Assembly (NCBI RefSeq): GCF_965363235.1
Contig: NC_134839.1
Location: forward strand, 114,880,517 to 114,944,516
Direction: 5' to 3'
Origin: Mytilus galloprovincialis
Lineage: Eukaryota > Mollusca > Bivalvia > Mytilida > Mytilidae
Length of the DNA stretch: 64,000 nucleotides
Shown: positions 23,117-38,100 of the stretch, piece after piece
Position numbering within the stretch: position 1 is the first letter of the stretch
Layout of the letters: each line of letters opens with the position of its first letter
Notes under the pieces: generated by a model
Database searches by the model: none
The model's input: the letters and a program-made list of their open reading frames with translations, nothing else
Told to the model about the DNA's origin: nothing
Translations under genes and position numbers: made by a program

Positions 23117-26100
23117 TTATAATTGGAACTTAGAATGACCAGCTGACAGTGCTTTCTCTGCTAAAGATACTCTCTCTATCAATAACTTATTCTGTTCTTG
23201 TTTAGACTTCTTCCCGACAAGAAAATGTCTCATAAATAATTTAAGTCCTTCATGTAAAAGATGTAATTTTGTCAATGGTGCAATTCTAGAGAAAACTTCT
23301 TGCATCACATGATCAGGATGATCCAATAGAATTTCTTGTAACACTTGCTTTAGGAATCTCACCATGTTCTTGTCTAAAGTACCAAACTCTACTACCTGAA
23401 ATAAGATAACATATATTAATTCTCACTTTTAATTTTGTTCCTAATTTATCAATTTCACCATTTGAATTGAATATTTTCAATTTTACTTTTCTTGCATTGT
23501 AGCATTTGTCAAATACTAAATGGTTACTTATTGTATGTGTAATTGCTAATTCAGGGTTGCAATATAATGACAGGACTGTGCCAATTAACAAACACAGACA
23601 TAAGAATATATAACTTTATTTATTTTTTATTTTTTAATAAACAACATTTTATTTTCTATAGAAAATAATGACAATATTTTTCTTACTGAGCAGAAGCATT
23701 AATTTGAACATTTATATAAAACATAAAGACATGGATGCTGACTTTGTCATATACATAGGGTATAAGTGTTATTTGTACATTTTTAATATGTTTACATACA
23801 TACCTTAAACACACTGAGTGATATGGACTTTGTAACCAAGAGATGGACCACAATTTTCCCTAAATTGTTTCTACTCTGTTCTGATTGGTGACTCATTTCT
23901 TTAAATTTGTCCCACAGCATGAATTGAAATGTCATCTGAAAATATCATAATTATCTAACTTTTAGTATTATTGAAAAAGCTATTGTGAATAATGAATGAC
24001 ATTTTTTTTAGTCTGTATTTGCTCAAATCGTTTTAAAATAAATAACATGCATTTGATTTATAAACTTATAACTTTAATTATCACCAAAATACCAATATAT
24101 CAAAAATCCAAGTTGTCCAAGACAAGTATAACAACAAGATATCAATTGAAAAGTTATTGACATATCCAATGAACAGTGATGATTAAAGATAAAATAACTG
24201 AAATAGTGATAGCTTTATCTATCAGGAGATATGTCCCTTGCCATTGATAACTTTCCCTATCTGGAGTTATGTCCCATGCCATTGAAAGCTTTCTCTATCA
24301 GGAGATATGTCCCTTGCCATTGATAGCTTTCTCTATCAGGAGTTATGTCCCATACCATTGATAGCTTTCTCTATCAGGAGTTATCACATGACATTGGTAG
24401 CTTTCTCTATCAGGAGTTATGTCCCATGCCATTGATAGCTTTATCTATCAGGAGATATGTCCCTTGCCATTGATAGCTTTATCTTTCAGGAGATATTTCC
24501 CTTGCCATTGATAGCTTTCTCTATCAGGATTATGTCCCTTGTCACTGATAGCTTTATCTATCAGGAGTTATGTCCCTTGCCATTGCTAGATTTATCTATC
24601 AGGAGTTATGTCCCTTGCCATTGATAGCTTTATCTATAAGGAGTTATGTCCCATGCCATTGACAGCTTTATCTATCAGGAGTTATGTCCCGTGCCATTGA
24701 AAGCTTTATCTATCAGGAGATATGTCCCTTGCCATTGATAGCTTTATCTATCAGGAGTTATGTCTCATGCCATTGATAGCTTTATCTATCAGGATCCCTT
24801 GCCATTGATAGCTTTCTCTATCAGGAGATATGTCCCTTGCCATTGATAGCTTTCCTTATCAGGAGTTATGTCCATGCCATTGATAGCTTTATCTATCAGA
24901 AGATATGTCCCTTGCCATTGATAGCTTTCTCTATCAGGAGATATGTCCCTTGCCATTGATAGCTTTCCTTATCAGGAGTTATGCCCATGCCATTGATAGC
25001 TTTATCTATCAGAAAATATGTCCCTTGCCATTGATAGCTTTCTCTATCAGGAGATATGTCCCTTGCCATTGATAGCTTTCTTTATCAGGAGTTATGCCCA
25101 TGCCATTGATAGCTTTATCTATCAGAAGAGATGTCCCTTGCCATTGATAGCTTTCTCTATCAGGAGATATGCTCCTTGCCATTGATAGCTTTCTCTATCA
25201 GGAGATATGTCCCTTGCCATTGATCAGGAGATATGTTCCTTTCCATTGATAGCTTTCTCTATCAGGAGATATGTCCCTTGCCATTGATAGCTTGCTTTAT
25301 CAGGAGTTATGCCCATGCCATTGATAGCTTTATCTATCAGAAGAGATATCCCTTGCCATTGATAGCTTTCTCTATCAGCTTTATCTATCAGAAGAGATGT
25401 CCCTTGCCATTGATAGCTTTCTCTATCAGGAGATATGCTCCTTGCCATTGATAGCTTTCTCTATCAGGAGATATGTCCCTTGCCATTGATCAGGAGATAT
25501 GTTCCTTTCCATTGATAGCTTTCTCTATCAGGAGATATGTCCCTTGCCATTGATAGCTTGCTTTATCAGGAGTTATGCCCATGCCATTGATAGCTTTATC
25601 TATCAGAAGAGATATCCCTTGCCATTGATAGCTTTCTCTATCAGGAGATATGTTCCTTGCCATTGATAGCTTTCTCTATCAGGAGTTATGTCCCATGCCA
25701 TTGGTAGCTTTATCTATCAGGAGATATGTCCCTTGGCATTGATAGCTTTATCTATCAGGAGTTATGTCCCATGCCATTGATAGCTTTATCTATCAGGATC
25801 CCTTGCCATTGATAGCTTTCTCTATCAGGACATATGTCCCTTGGCATTGATAGCTGTATCTATCAGGAGATATGTCCCTTGCCATTGATAGCTTTATCTA
25901 TCAGGAGATATGTCCCTTGCGATTGATAGCTTTATCTATCAGGAGATATGTCCCTTGCCATTGATAGCTTTATCTATCAGGAGATATGTCCCTTGCGATT
26001 GATAGCTTTATCTATCAGGAGTTATGTCCCATGCGATTGATAGCTTTATCTATCAGGAGTTATGTCCATGCCATTGATAGCTTTCTCTATCAGGAGTTAT

Positions 26101-29100
26101 GTCCCGTGCCATTGATAGCTTTCTCTATCAGGATCCCTTGCCATTGATAGCTTTCTCTATCAGGAGTTATGTCCCGTGCCATTGATAGCTTTCTCTATCA
26201 GGAGTTATGTCCCTTGCCATTGATAGCTTTCTCTATCAGGAGTTATGTCCCATGCCATTGATAGCTTTCTCTATCAGGATCCCTTGCCATTGATAGCTTC
26301 CTCTATCAGGAGTTTTGTCCCGTGCCATTGATAGCTTTCTCTATCAGGAGTTATGTCCCTTGTCATTGATAGCTTTCTCTATCAGGAGTTTATGTCCCAT
26401 GCCATTGATAGCTTTATCTATCAGGAGTTATGTCCCATGCCATTGATAGCTTTATCTATCAGGAGATATGTCCCATGCCATTGATAGCTTTATCTATCAG
26501 GAGTTATGTCCCATGCCATTGATAGCTTTCTCTATCAGGAGTTATGTCCCTTGTCATTGATAGCTTTCTCTATCAGGAGATATGTCCCTTGCCATTGATA
26601 GCTTTATCTATCAGGATCCCTTGCCATTGATAGCTTTCTCTATCAGGAGATATGTCCCTTGGCATTGATAGCTTTATCTATCAGGAGATATGTCCCTTGC
26701 CATTGATAGCTTTATCTATCAGGAGTTATGTCCCATGCCATTGATAGCTTTATCTATCAGGAGTTATGTCCCATGCCCTTGATAGCTTTATCTATCAGGA
26801 TCCCTTGCCATTGATAGCTTTCTCTATCAGGAGTTAAGTCCCATGCCATTGATAGCTTTCTCTATCAGGAGTTATGTCCCTTGCCATTGATAGCTTTCTC
26901 TATCAGGAGTTATGTCCCATGCCATTGATAGCTTTATCTATCAGGAGTTATGTCCCATGCCATTGATAGCTTTCTCTATCAGGAGTTATGTCCCTTGCCA
27001 TTGATAGCTTTCTCTATCAGGAGTTATGTCCCTTGCTATTGATAGCCTTCTCCATCAGGAGTTATGTCCCTTGCCATTGATAGCTTTCTCTATCAGGAGA
27101 TATGTCCCTTGCCATTGATAGCGTTCTCTATCAGGAGTTATGTCCCATGCCATTGGTAGCTTTATCTATCAGAAGATATGTCCCATGCCATTGATAGCTT
27201 TATCTATTAGGAGATATGTCCCTTGCCATTGATAGCTTTCTCTATCAGGAGTTATGTCCCATACCATGATAGCTTTATCTATCAGAAAATATGTCCCATG
27301 CCATTGATAGCTTTATCTATTAGGAGATATGTCCCTTGCCATTGATAGCTTTATCTATTAGGAGATATGTCCCTTGCCATTGATAGCTTTATCTATCAGG
27401 AGTTATGTCCCTTGCCATTGATAGCTTTCTCTATCAGGAGTTATGCCCAATGGCTGAAATCAGCCATTTTCCTAATAATTACTGAATTAACTGTAATAGC
27501 CTGTCAGAATCACATAATGGTTTGTAAACAATATGAATAATGTTCATCTTATAACTTTCCTTGAGACAGTGGTCTTTTATCATAAGGTTTATCCTACTTA
27601 CCAGAAATCTCCTGTCATATTCACAGAACTTTTGTAGAAGATAAGAATAAAATTGATTATATGATTTTTCCTGGAGACAGCAGTCTGTTATTACATGGAT
27701 TAACTCCCTTTCTTGTTGATTTTTCAGACCAAGTCGTAAAAGTTTCTCAAATGCATCAATATAGTCCTGAAAATGCACAATGCATACTGTAGATTTAGAT
27801 TTCTAATTCACCTAAGTCTTTTATTAGAATTTATGTTTCTCAATATTTAATTTCTGGACTATTGTTTGTCTGTTAGCATATTTTATTGACAAATTTACTC
27901 CTCTGTATATCTTTTGGATCCTGATTGTTTATAGATTCTACTAATTTGTGTGCCAAAACTATAATGATAGACATGTAAAGGAAGCATATACATTTACCAT
28001 ACTGTTCATTCAACTGAAAAATAATTTGCCTCCATTGTTTTACACATACTGTTTATTTTTTTCTTTTGAGGTTAGTGAAGTAAATTCAAGTAACGGAAAG
28101 AAATGGTACTATATTAACTAAACTATGTCTAAGGTTTGACATATTTTTCCTTATCCCAGTGTTACAACCTTGTTATTATAAAACAGAAGATAGTTCTCCT
28201 TATTTCAGTATTACTCCCTTTCCTGTGTATTGACTGAGGTCCATACAGAAAGGGGAGGAGGGATGATATGGTACCAATATCTACCTCACTTGTCATTACA
28301 GAACAGAAGATAGTTTTGAAGTTTGACTGAGGTCCACAGTAAAAGAAAGGAGGAATGATATGGTACCACTATTTACCTCGCTTGTCATTATAGAACAGAA
28401 GATACTTTTCCTTATTCCAGTGTTCATTCTCTGTTTTCTGGCTAATTCTAATATTTTATCACTGGCTTCTCCAAGTATTGTTGTTTGAACTGTTTGTTTA
28501 ACATCTGTAACAGAAAAAAAATAATTCTTATATTTTAAAATATTTTAAATAAAAGAACCTTTATGAGTATGCTCACATACCCGACATACATGATATGCAC
28601 ATATCAAATTACTACATTATTATTATTTAATCAAAGCCTTAAAGGCTGTAAAAGCAATTGCTGCCATGTTAATGTTTGGGGAATTTTATTTTTCATCCAC
28701 ATATATACAAGAATTAAACCTGACATGAGTGTTGTCTAGTTAAAAGTAAGAAGGTTTTAACTTTATATAAATAAAAGACTTTAGCAGAAAGTCATTTTTA
28801 ATATGTTTTATATTTCACAAGGAGACAACACGTTTACCAGGCTAAAGTTGGGGTCAAATATACATGTGCTGAAACATATAACTCAAAAAGAAATCATCAT
28901 GGATTATCCCCTGGTAGTGTTTGTAACTTCCTTGGCAATAATTTCCTTTATTGATTTAATTTTAACAATTTTCATTATTAATTTATATTTAACCATTAAC
29001 ACAAATGATTAAGTTAAAACATTTCAACTTTCCAGACGCAAATGTTAAATCAAAGAGCTGAAGAGCTCTGAAGGGAAAAGACGGCCATTGTTATAATTTT

Positions 29101-32100
29101 TAGGGGGGTATCTTTTGATAGTCTACATACAAAGAATGAGCAAAAGAACAGCTAGAACACATAGAAAGGCTGACAATAATGAAACTAATTGTTGTTTATT
29201 GTTATTTCATTTCCTTAGTCAAGAATTCATCATAGAGACAATTTGGACCAATGAGATCTGCACCTTCTAAATCAAAATATTTGATTTAAGTTGGGAGTTA
29301 ATTATCTAAAATTCAATTGAATTTAACAACTACTACATTATATTTTAAAATTTTAATTATGTACAACTGAACGGCAGACTATTCTCAATTTTTTTGTGAC
29401 AATATTCTCAAGAAAGTGAGGACTGAAAAATCTATTCCGTTTTAATTTTCCATTGATAAAGTTCCCAGTTACAACTCTCATCACAGGGATACATGTACTT
29501 ATAAAATCAAATATGATTGATATAAAAGCTGTGTGAAGTTTGTTTCCAGATCCCACATTTTGATATATCTGTAAAATTCATGAATAAATAGCTTTAAACT
29601 ACAAAAAGCAATATTAAAAAAAAAAATGAGAAAAAAAAAAATGACCACTACAATAATTATGTTGGTACGCAAAATTATTTTTTAATTGATGACTACTTAT
29701 CATATATATACTTAATGTGACATTTTTAGTGTTCATGAATATACATTAACTTTCATTTTAGTGGGTAATTACTCATCAATTGAGGTGCTCCTTAATTGGA
29801 GATTCTAAAAACATAACTTTACAGAAAGAATGAAAACTGCAGTTACTCTCCCCAATCTCAATAGGTATAAACTACAAAAAGCAACATTTTTTTTTTTTTT
29901 TTTTTAACCATTTCAATAATTATGTTGGTACACATTTTCTTTTATATAGAAGACTACTTATCATATACTAAATGTCACATTTTAAATGTTCAGAAACATT
30001 TACTTTGATTTTAGTGTAAAATTACTCATCAATTGAGGTGCTCCTGAATTGGAGGAAGATTCTAAAAACAGAACTTTACAGAAACAATGAAAACTGCCGT
30101 TTCTCTCCCCAATCACATGTATCCCCATTGACATTGTTTACCGCGAAAGTTGACCTACATATTATCTGATTATAGCCTCAGATTCAAGCATTTCATGTTG
30201 GTATGTGAATCATCTACACTACAGCAAACATCATTAGGTTTATATTTAACAAATACGGATTTTAAATTAGTATATAAGTACTGTGAATGATTTTTATAAT
30301 GATTCTGAATAAAGGATGTCCCTGTGTAGTGTGGCATTCCAACAATGACGTCACTAGGTTAGATATATTTAGAATACTGATTTTTCCGAACTGTAAAAGA
30401 AACGTATATAGTGTAAGGGAAAGCTCAATATACGATAATTTCATGAGAAACAGAAGGGAAATGTGTAAAAAATGTATTTAAAGTCAATCTGTTCTCCTTG
30501 TCGTCAATTTCAGTATGACATATTGAGGGGGTTTCCAAACTATCAAAACAAAATGATTGACGTGAGGGAATGATACTCTGGCCAACCCCATTAGGGAATT
30601 GACGGCTTGAAGCCGTCTTTCCCCAAAAACAGGAAAGAAATAAAAGACATAAACATGTAAAGAATATCTTACAAGACATAAACATGTAAAGAATAAATGT
30701 ATATTTCAGCTTAATAAAAATATTTTCATAATGTTACTTTGTCATCCTTTTAAAACTAAGTTCCAAACATTATTGCTCAGTTGATATGTGTCCTTCTGAT
30801 GCGGTAGGAGCACAGGCACTTGTTTCTATCCATAGGAAGGTCGATTATCCATATGTGTTTTCAACAAGGGTTTCGTTCCGCTTAATTATTTGCGCAAATA
30901 AAGTTTGTCTATTTTTAGATTACAGGTAATAATTTGACACTACACATTAACCTGTGTAGTGATTTTGATTTTACAATAAATGTATGAATGAACGATAATT
31001 TTATGAATGAACAAGAGCACCTGACCTCTTAAAGAAACACAAATTAAACATAAAAAACCGTATTTATTAGGAGATAACTCAGTTAAATTTTCAATACTAA
31101 ATCAACAACTGAAATGAATCCATATTTTGTTGAAACATCGTACGAACGGCGGAAAACGGAATCGCATTTATAAAAATGTACTTTTTTTCACTCGGACTTC
31201 TATGTTATTTGATAGTCAAACGGTTGACCCTTTAAATACAAAAATACATCTACAAGAACATATTCTGAAACTTCTTAAATCCACTAACGTTTTTTTAAAG
31301 TTTCAAGCTATGTATTGCATTAGAAAACATACATAGGTGTTAAAGAATGACTGACCAGGAGCCTGTTTAACAAAATACTATGGCTTGATCTGGGCGGAGT
31401 CTCTGATCTGGGTCACAAAGATGGCCATACGCGACGGCATAAAAGCAATTGCTTTAAAAACAGAAAACACGGGAAAATCTCCTTGATGGAGTCAATTGAT
31501 GCTCTCAGTCATACTGCCTTTTTTTTATAGATCATGTGCTGCTGATATTTTTTGCTGTTTACAGTGTCTGTATACCTATTATATGTTTCAAGATAATAGG
31601 CAAAACCATATATAAAATTAGTACAAAATCTTAATTTATGGACAACAATTCCTAAATAGCTATAAAACAGTCATTTGTTCTTTTTATTTTTAAGTAGATG
31701 CTGACATTAAAAGCTCTTTTTCCATGTCAGAATTTCTCTATTTTAATTTTCAAGATTTAAGACAACTTATGGTTTTAACCTTAAGGTTTTATTTTCTAGC
31801 CATGGTGGCCATGTTTGTTGATTGGCGGGAACAAAAGCATAAATTGTAGGATGTTATTCAGTTTATGCCTTTTATGTGCCCTGTAATATGGGAAATAAAA
31901 ATAATGTATTCTGTTCTATACTTGATACCCTAGCCATCACTATCCCAATTTTGGTTAAAATTGGTCCATTGGATTTTTTAAAGGTTGATGACAATGGACA
32001 ATGACAAATGCCAACTTACAAGTGATTGCCATGTCCAACAATGCACACAGGGCTACATCAGATAAAAAGTGTAAACTAAAAGTGTGACATTTCTTCACAT

Positions 32101-35100
32101 ACCTTCATGTTTATCTGATCTTCCTTCCCATGCTGATCCTACGACCCACCAGCGACCTTTGTCCTCTGCATTCATTAAATCTTCTAAGCCTATTCTCAGT
32201 TGGTTAGTACCAAGGCTTGCTAAATAGGAAGTAATAAAAAAATCATGCTTTTAAATGTATGAAATACTATTGGGAATTACCATTATCAAAACAGTCAGCT
32301 GCCTAAGTGATAGTATAAAAGCTAACTAAGTGATAGTTTAAAAGCATTTAGTAGTGATATGGTTGGTCAATTTCAATACTAAGTGATAGTTTAAAAGCAT
32401 TTAGTAGTGATATGGTTGGTCAATTTCAATACTAAGTGATAGTTTAAAAGCATTTAGTAGTGATATGGTTGGTCAATTTCAATACTAAGTGATAGTTTAA
32501 AAGCATTTAGTAGTGATATGGTTGGTCAATTTCAATTTATTTTTTTGAAGAGGTACAATCACCCAATCATCTTCAATGATTGATTTGATAATTGGGAAAC
32601 CCTCTTCATAAAAATAATCATTCCATTCAGTGATTGGGTAGAATACTCAGCAGTTGTTTTGCAACATAGGTTCCCAATAGAACCTTTTTCATATTTCCAA
32701 ATTTATATTCCATTGACACGCTTCAACTTGAAAGATTTAAGATCTTACATTGTTATATCGTCTTACACCAAAACTATATATCTTCAAATTATGTACCAAA
32801 CTATATTTCGCTGGTATTTTCTAGTGTAGTTATATTTTAGTTGTAATAGCTTTTTGAAATAATCTTAAATTAATTTTTAACAAATTGATGGTTAATAAAT
32901 ATTTCTTGCAATGTTAAAATTGATGTCATCTCATAATGCAGTTTTCTTACAATAAATGAATAAATAAATACAAGTGGTTGTGTTCTTCCTAGCTTGACTG
33001 TCTAGCAGTTACCTGGATCCTACATATATATATATATATTATTATTATTCGTTGGATACCAATTTCTGTGGGTTTCATGTGTACAGGTGAACCACAAATT
33101 GAAATATTCAATGAACTAAAAAAAATGTATTGCTCTGTTTGTAGAGATTGTCAAAATCATAAATAATTAAATATCAACAAAAATAAAGGTTGTCCTCAAT
33201 CCATGTAAATTGATATCCACCAAAAATAAACAGGGTATATAGCTGACAGTATGACATATTAAGGCTTACTTTTAGCATGATTTCTAGCTGTTTTTTTCAT
33301 CTGTTCACATTTCTCTGGGTCATAATTTGGTATTTTCCTCATGTTATTGTTTTTAATAGCAAGTAAGACATCTAACATGAACTGTACCCGACTTGACTGA
33401 GTTTTATCCAATGACGTAGCCTTCCCTTGTATCAAGAGTATAATGTCTTTCAGTGTATGAGGGTCGTCCTTCCGCAAACTGAATCCAACAGCTGAAGAAA
33501 TAAATCAAGGTTATTTTCTTTTAAGAATCAAATGTCATCTTATAGACAATTTCTAATTGATGTTACAATTAAACAGTTGTGATAAACAAGAGGCTCTTTA
33601 GAGCCTGAATCACTCATCTGACAAAAATGAAACTTTTACCTCTGATGTCTGTATAGAGTTCCCACCAATCTATTATAATCTTTCAGATCATAGGTAAAAA
33701 CACAAGTGGCCATATTACTATATTGGTTATTGCTCTAGAAAAATATATTTTTAATGCAATTTATTTTCTGAAAATTTTCAGTTCAATAAACAAACTGTTT
33801 ACCTGTCTTATATTAACTATGTGTACTTACATCTCAATACCAGTAATATAAGTTCAATGTCTTTTTCCGTAAATCTTTCTACAAACTTTCTAATGATATC
33901 AAAGATCAGTATACAGTGGATGACCTTAAATAAAATATATCTATTTTTACATTATTGTACAAGCCATTATCAGGATCAACATATCTATATTAAAACTGTA
34001 TAGTTGTATTCAATTCAAACATCAAACAATATTGTAGACCTTTTATATCCATATCTCTCCCCCACATAGAATGTACTCACTATCACTTTGTTAAAATAAG
34101 AATACAACAATATTAATTAATAAGTATAGAAAAACTAATCAAAGAATTCAAATATTGAAAAGTATTCATCCTGCATGACTGAACAACACATTAATTCATG
34201 ACTACGTTCTGTTTTTGTATCAAGTTAGGCTATCTGGACCACATTGTGTTGTATAGATTTTTTTCATGAAGGAGTGTTTTGTTTGAGTGAACTATTGTAA
34301 AGTCCAATATTAAGCCAGCTCCCATGAACATTTCTCACTTTACAGATAAAAAGGCAAAAAGAAACGGCATTGTAGAAATAATTTACCTTCATAGCTTACC
34401 AAAGTATTCAGTGTTATTTAGTACTCACTTTGAAGTTATAAAGATGAGAAAACAATAGAACAATATTGTCAAGGTATTTCCCCTCCAAATCTTCCCAAGT
34501 TGCTTTTAATTTCCATGCTAACTCCTGAATGAACAAGCCACCTAAAATATAGTAAAATAAATGGAGAATGTGCAGACGGACAAGCGTAAAAATTAAGAGT
34601 GAAACTTAATGCCCCTCTAGATCTGCTACAGCAGGGGCTTAAAAAGCGCTGAAAATATTTAGATAAAGTTCAGACTGACTGAAATATGAAATCCAAGCAC
34701 TAACTTTTGTTGAAGCTTAATTCCATTTCTTTATTTATAAGTATGTGAAAGATGATGTGCAAAACATCGTGTTGTAGGTTATCTTTATTGTTTTTAAGGT
34801 TATATTTATCTATGTTCATGTTGAGTTTATATCTATATCATTTATGTTAAAGCTATTATACCTCTTTTATTGGGAGCAAATAACAATGACTTCTTTTAAC
34901 TATTAGATAATATTCAATACAAAGGATGATCACATTATATATCACCATTTTACAAAATTCCTTTAACAACTAAATATTATTTAAAAAAAACAAAAAACAT
35001 GACCGACTTTCATTACTATATTAATCAAAACAAAAGACCTTTTAAAATTCTAACATGACAGATTTTCATTTCCAAATTTATCAGAACAAGAGACCATTGT

Positions 35101-38100
35101 ATAAGTTTTCCATCTTACCAACTTCCATTCCTACATTATTATTTAGTATAGCAACCAACATCATCAGTTCCATAGCTAATCTCTCAGGCGTGACCATACT
35201 TGACACAGTGGACTCCATGATGATATCTCGTAATGTTTCGTTAACATCTCCTCGACTGTTTGTTGTATAAATTGTCTCTATCTGTGAGATGATTGGACCC
35301 ATGTTAGCTTCACTTGTCCTGAAAATATAAAAACAATGAAACACCAATGACAGTTCATGTATATATGTTGCATCATTGTAGGTTGATTTTATAGTCTAAT
35401 AATTATCGTACCTCACAATTAATGACAATAAGCTTAGGTCTCAATCTATGAGATGATGGGAGGAATAGAACAGAACAGAACAGAACAGAACATATTTTAT
35501 TTCCAATTAAGGGCCCACAAGTGGCATACAGAGCATACATGAAAGGGTATATAAACTTGTCCCTTTCAAACAGAAATCTGTTACTTAATATCAACAACTA
35601 CTCAAATCTCACAAAACATGTTTAACCCTGTCACATTTTTGCACCGGTCCCAAATCAGGAGCCTCTGGCCTTTATAAGTCTTGCTGACTTAGTTCATATT
35701 TGTGCTTAGAGACCAGCTGAAGCCCACATCTATAGTCGCCGTCAGCTGAAATTCGTAGCGGTTATCAGTAAAAATAATCTAAACTATCAATCGTGTTCAC
35801 TCGAGATATGGTTTTTCACATTCCATTCATAAATCGCAAAAAGAAAAACCACTACTGACCTATCTTTTAAGTGATCGCACTGTAATAATCCTGACCTTCA
35901 CTTTTTCATAGACGATTTTGAATGGTGGAATCAGCCATTGTTTTGACCGGAAGTGTTTCCGTGGAGTTCAATTTCATAAAATTTGCATAAAGCGCGGGAA
36001 ACCTTATCACATCAATGAAAGGAACATTTCAGGAAACTGCGTACAGTGACGAATGTCATATGTAAACAAATGATCCTCATAGAAACGAAGATGGCGGAAT
36101 TACAATGGAAAATATTCTGGAAAATGTGAAGGTCAGGATTATTACAGTGCGATCACTTAAAAGGTAGGTCAGTAGTGGTTTTTCTTTTTGCGATTTATGA
36201 ATGGAATGTGAAAAACTATATCTCGAGTGAACGCGATTGATAGTATAGATTATTTTTACCGATAACCGCTACGAATTTCAGCTGACGGCGACTATAGGTG
36301 CAGGATTTTCTTGCTGTATTGAAGACTCATTGGTTGCCTTCAGCTGTTTTCTGCCCATTGGTTGGATTGTTGTCTCTTTGACAAATTCCCCATTTCCATT
36401 TTTGTTATTGCAGCCATAATGATTTTGTGAAATGATTGCATGAATCAAATAATAAATATCTCATTTTTACCATTGGAGAATAATTTTCTTAAACTGATAG
36501 AACTACAAATTTTGTCAAGAATAGAAAGATCTGCTGCAGTTTACAGATAAGAGGCTTTAAATGCATGTGCCAATCACCTGGCATATTTACTAAATTTCAC
36601 ATGTAAAAAATACTATAATTCTTATCATGACTACACCTGAAGATCAAGAATTTTCCACTCTCTCAACACTAACATCTAAAGGGGCCGGTAGATAAGACTG
36701 TTATATTTTCCACTCTCTCAACACTTACATCTAAAGGGGGCCGGTAGATAAGACTGTTATATTTTCCACTCTCTCAACACTAACATCTAAAGGGGGGCGG
36801 TAGATAAGATTGTTATATTTTCCACTCTCTCAAGTCTCAACACTAACATCTAAAGGGGGCCGGTAGATAAGATTGTTATATTTTCCACTCTCTCAACACT
36901 AACATCTAAAGGGGGCCGGTAGATAAGACTGTTATATTTTTGTACTCTCTCAATGCTTATATTTAATAGGAATCCAAAGGATGACTAATCCTAATTAGAA
37001 GTTCACCTGTTAATTAAACCTTTTAACTGTTTCTTAAGTCTTTCCATTTTTAACTTTTTCTTTTCATCCATGGTGTCTGCCATTGCCAACCTCTTCCCTG
37101 GTGGTATATATGAGCCTGTTGCCGCAGTTACTATATTGCCCTCTGAATCTCTCAGCCTACCATAGATATCTTCTTTTAATGTTGATTGTGGGTTGTCTCC
37201 CCTTTTGTGAGGTATTTTTGTTGCTGCTTCAGTGTCACTGTTTTCATCTGAAAAGCTATCATCACTTTCATCACTGTCAATTTCCTCTGGTGAATGTTTA
37301 AAATTACTGTTTAAAATCCTTTCATCCTCACTTTCATCATGATTGTGTAAATCATCATCATCATCATCTTCATCTAAATTCTGATCATCTAAATTTTCCT
37401 CATCATCTTCAGTCACATCTTTATCATCATCACTTAAATTATCATCATCTAAATTTTCATCTTCGTCAGAGTGTTTATCCTCTTCATCTGCCTCTCCCAC
37501 CTCATTGTCCTCTGAGAATTTAACATTTGATATTGTTTTATCTTTCTTGACAGTTTTAGAAGTTTTCAGTATTGATTTCGCCTCGGATTTTTTGAGATGT
37601 GACATTATTTCCTTGATTGCTTTTTTCTTTTGTTGATCATCGTCCATATCATCTGAGTTTTCATCGTCCATCTCATCACTTACCTCCTGGTCACTGTTAC
37701 TGTCATCTTTATTCCCTGGAAAATAGAGGAAAAACTCAAAATACATTGGTAGATACTAGGGAGATGTCTAATGAATATTTGGGAATAAAGACATAGAAGT
37801 GGAATAAAAAATAAAGACTATTCTAACTGTGACATTACTTATTCATTTCAATTATATATTTCTATGGATGTAGCAGCTTTTACATTTAAAAACATATACC
37901 ATGTATACCATTAAGAATTGTTAGATGAAGACATATACCATGTATACCATTAAGAATTGTTAGATGAAGACATATTGCTTTTGAAATCATTTAATTCTAT
38001 AGCTCTTCACTACTTAATAGAATAGTGATGAAATATAAGCTGTTAGTTTTCTCAAGAGTTGTTTCACATTGGTTATTTCTGGCTCTTTTAAAGCTTGCTA

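Noticed and set aside
25224-25451. Open frames on both strands within the 38-bp minisatellite
   Set aside because: Repeat by-products within a NOM1 intron; no domain or splice link.
24200-27445. CRISPR-like array of palindromic repeats
   Set aside because: Both the palindromic part and the spacer are repeated, there are no unique spacers or cas genes, and it lies inside an intron of an animal gene.
28803-29012. Small membrane-protein-like frame on the plus strand
   Set aside because: Hydrophobic runs are expected from T-rich intron sequence; it lies antisense within a NOM1 intron with no supporting feature.
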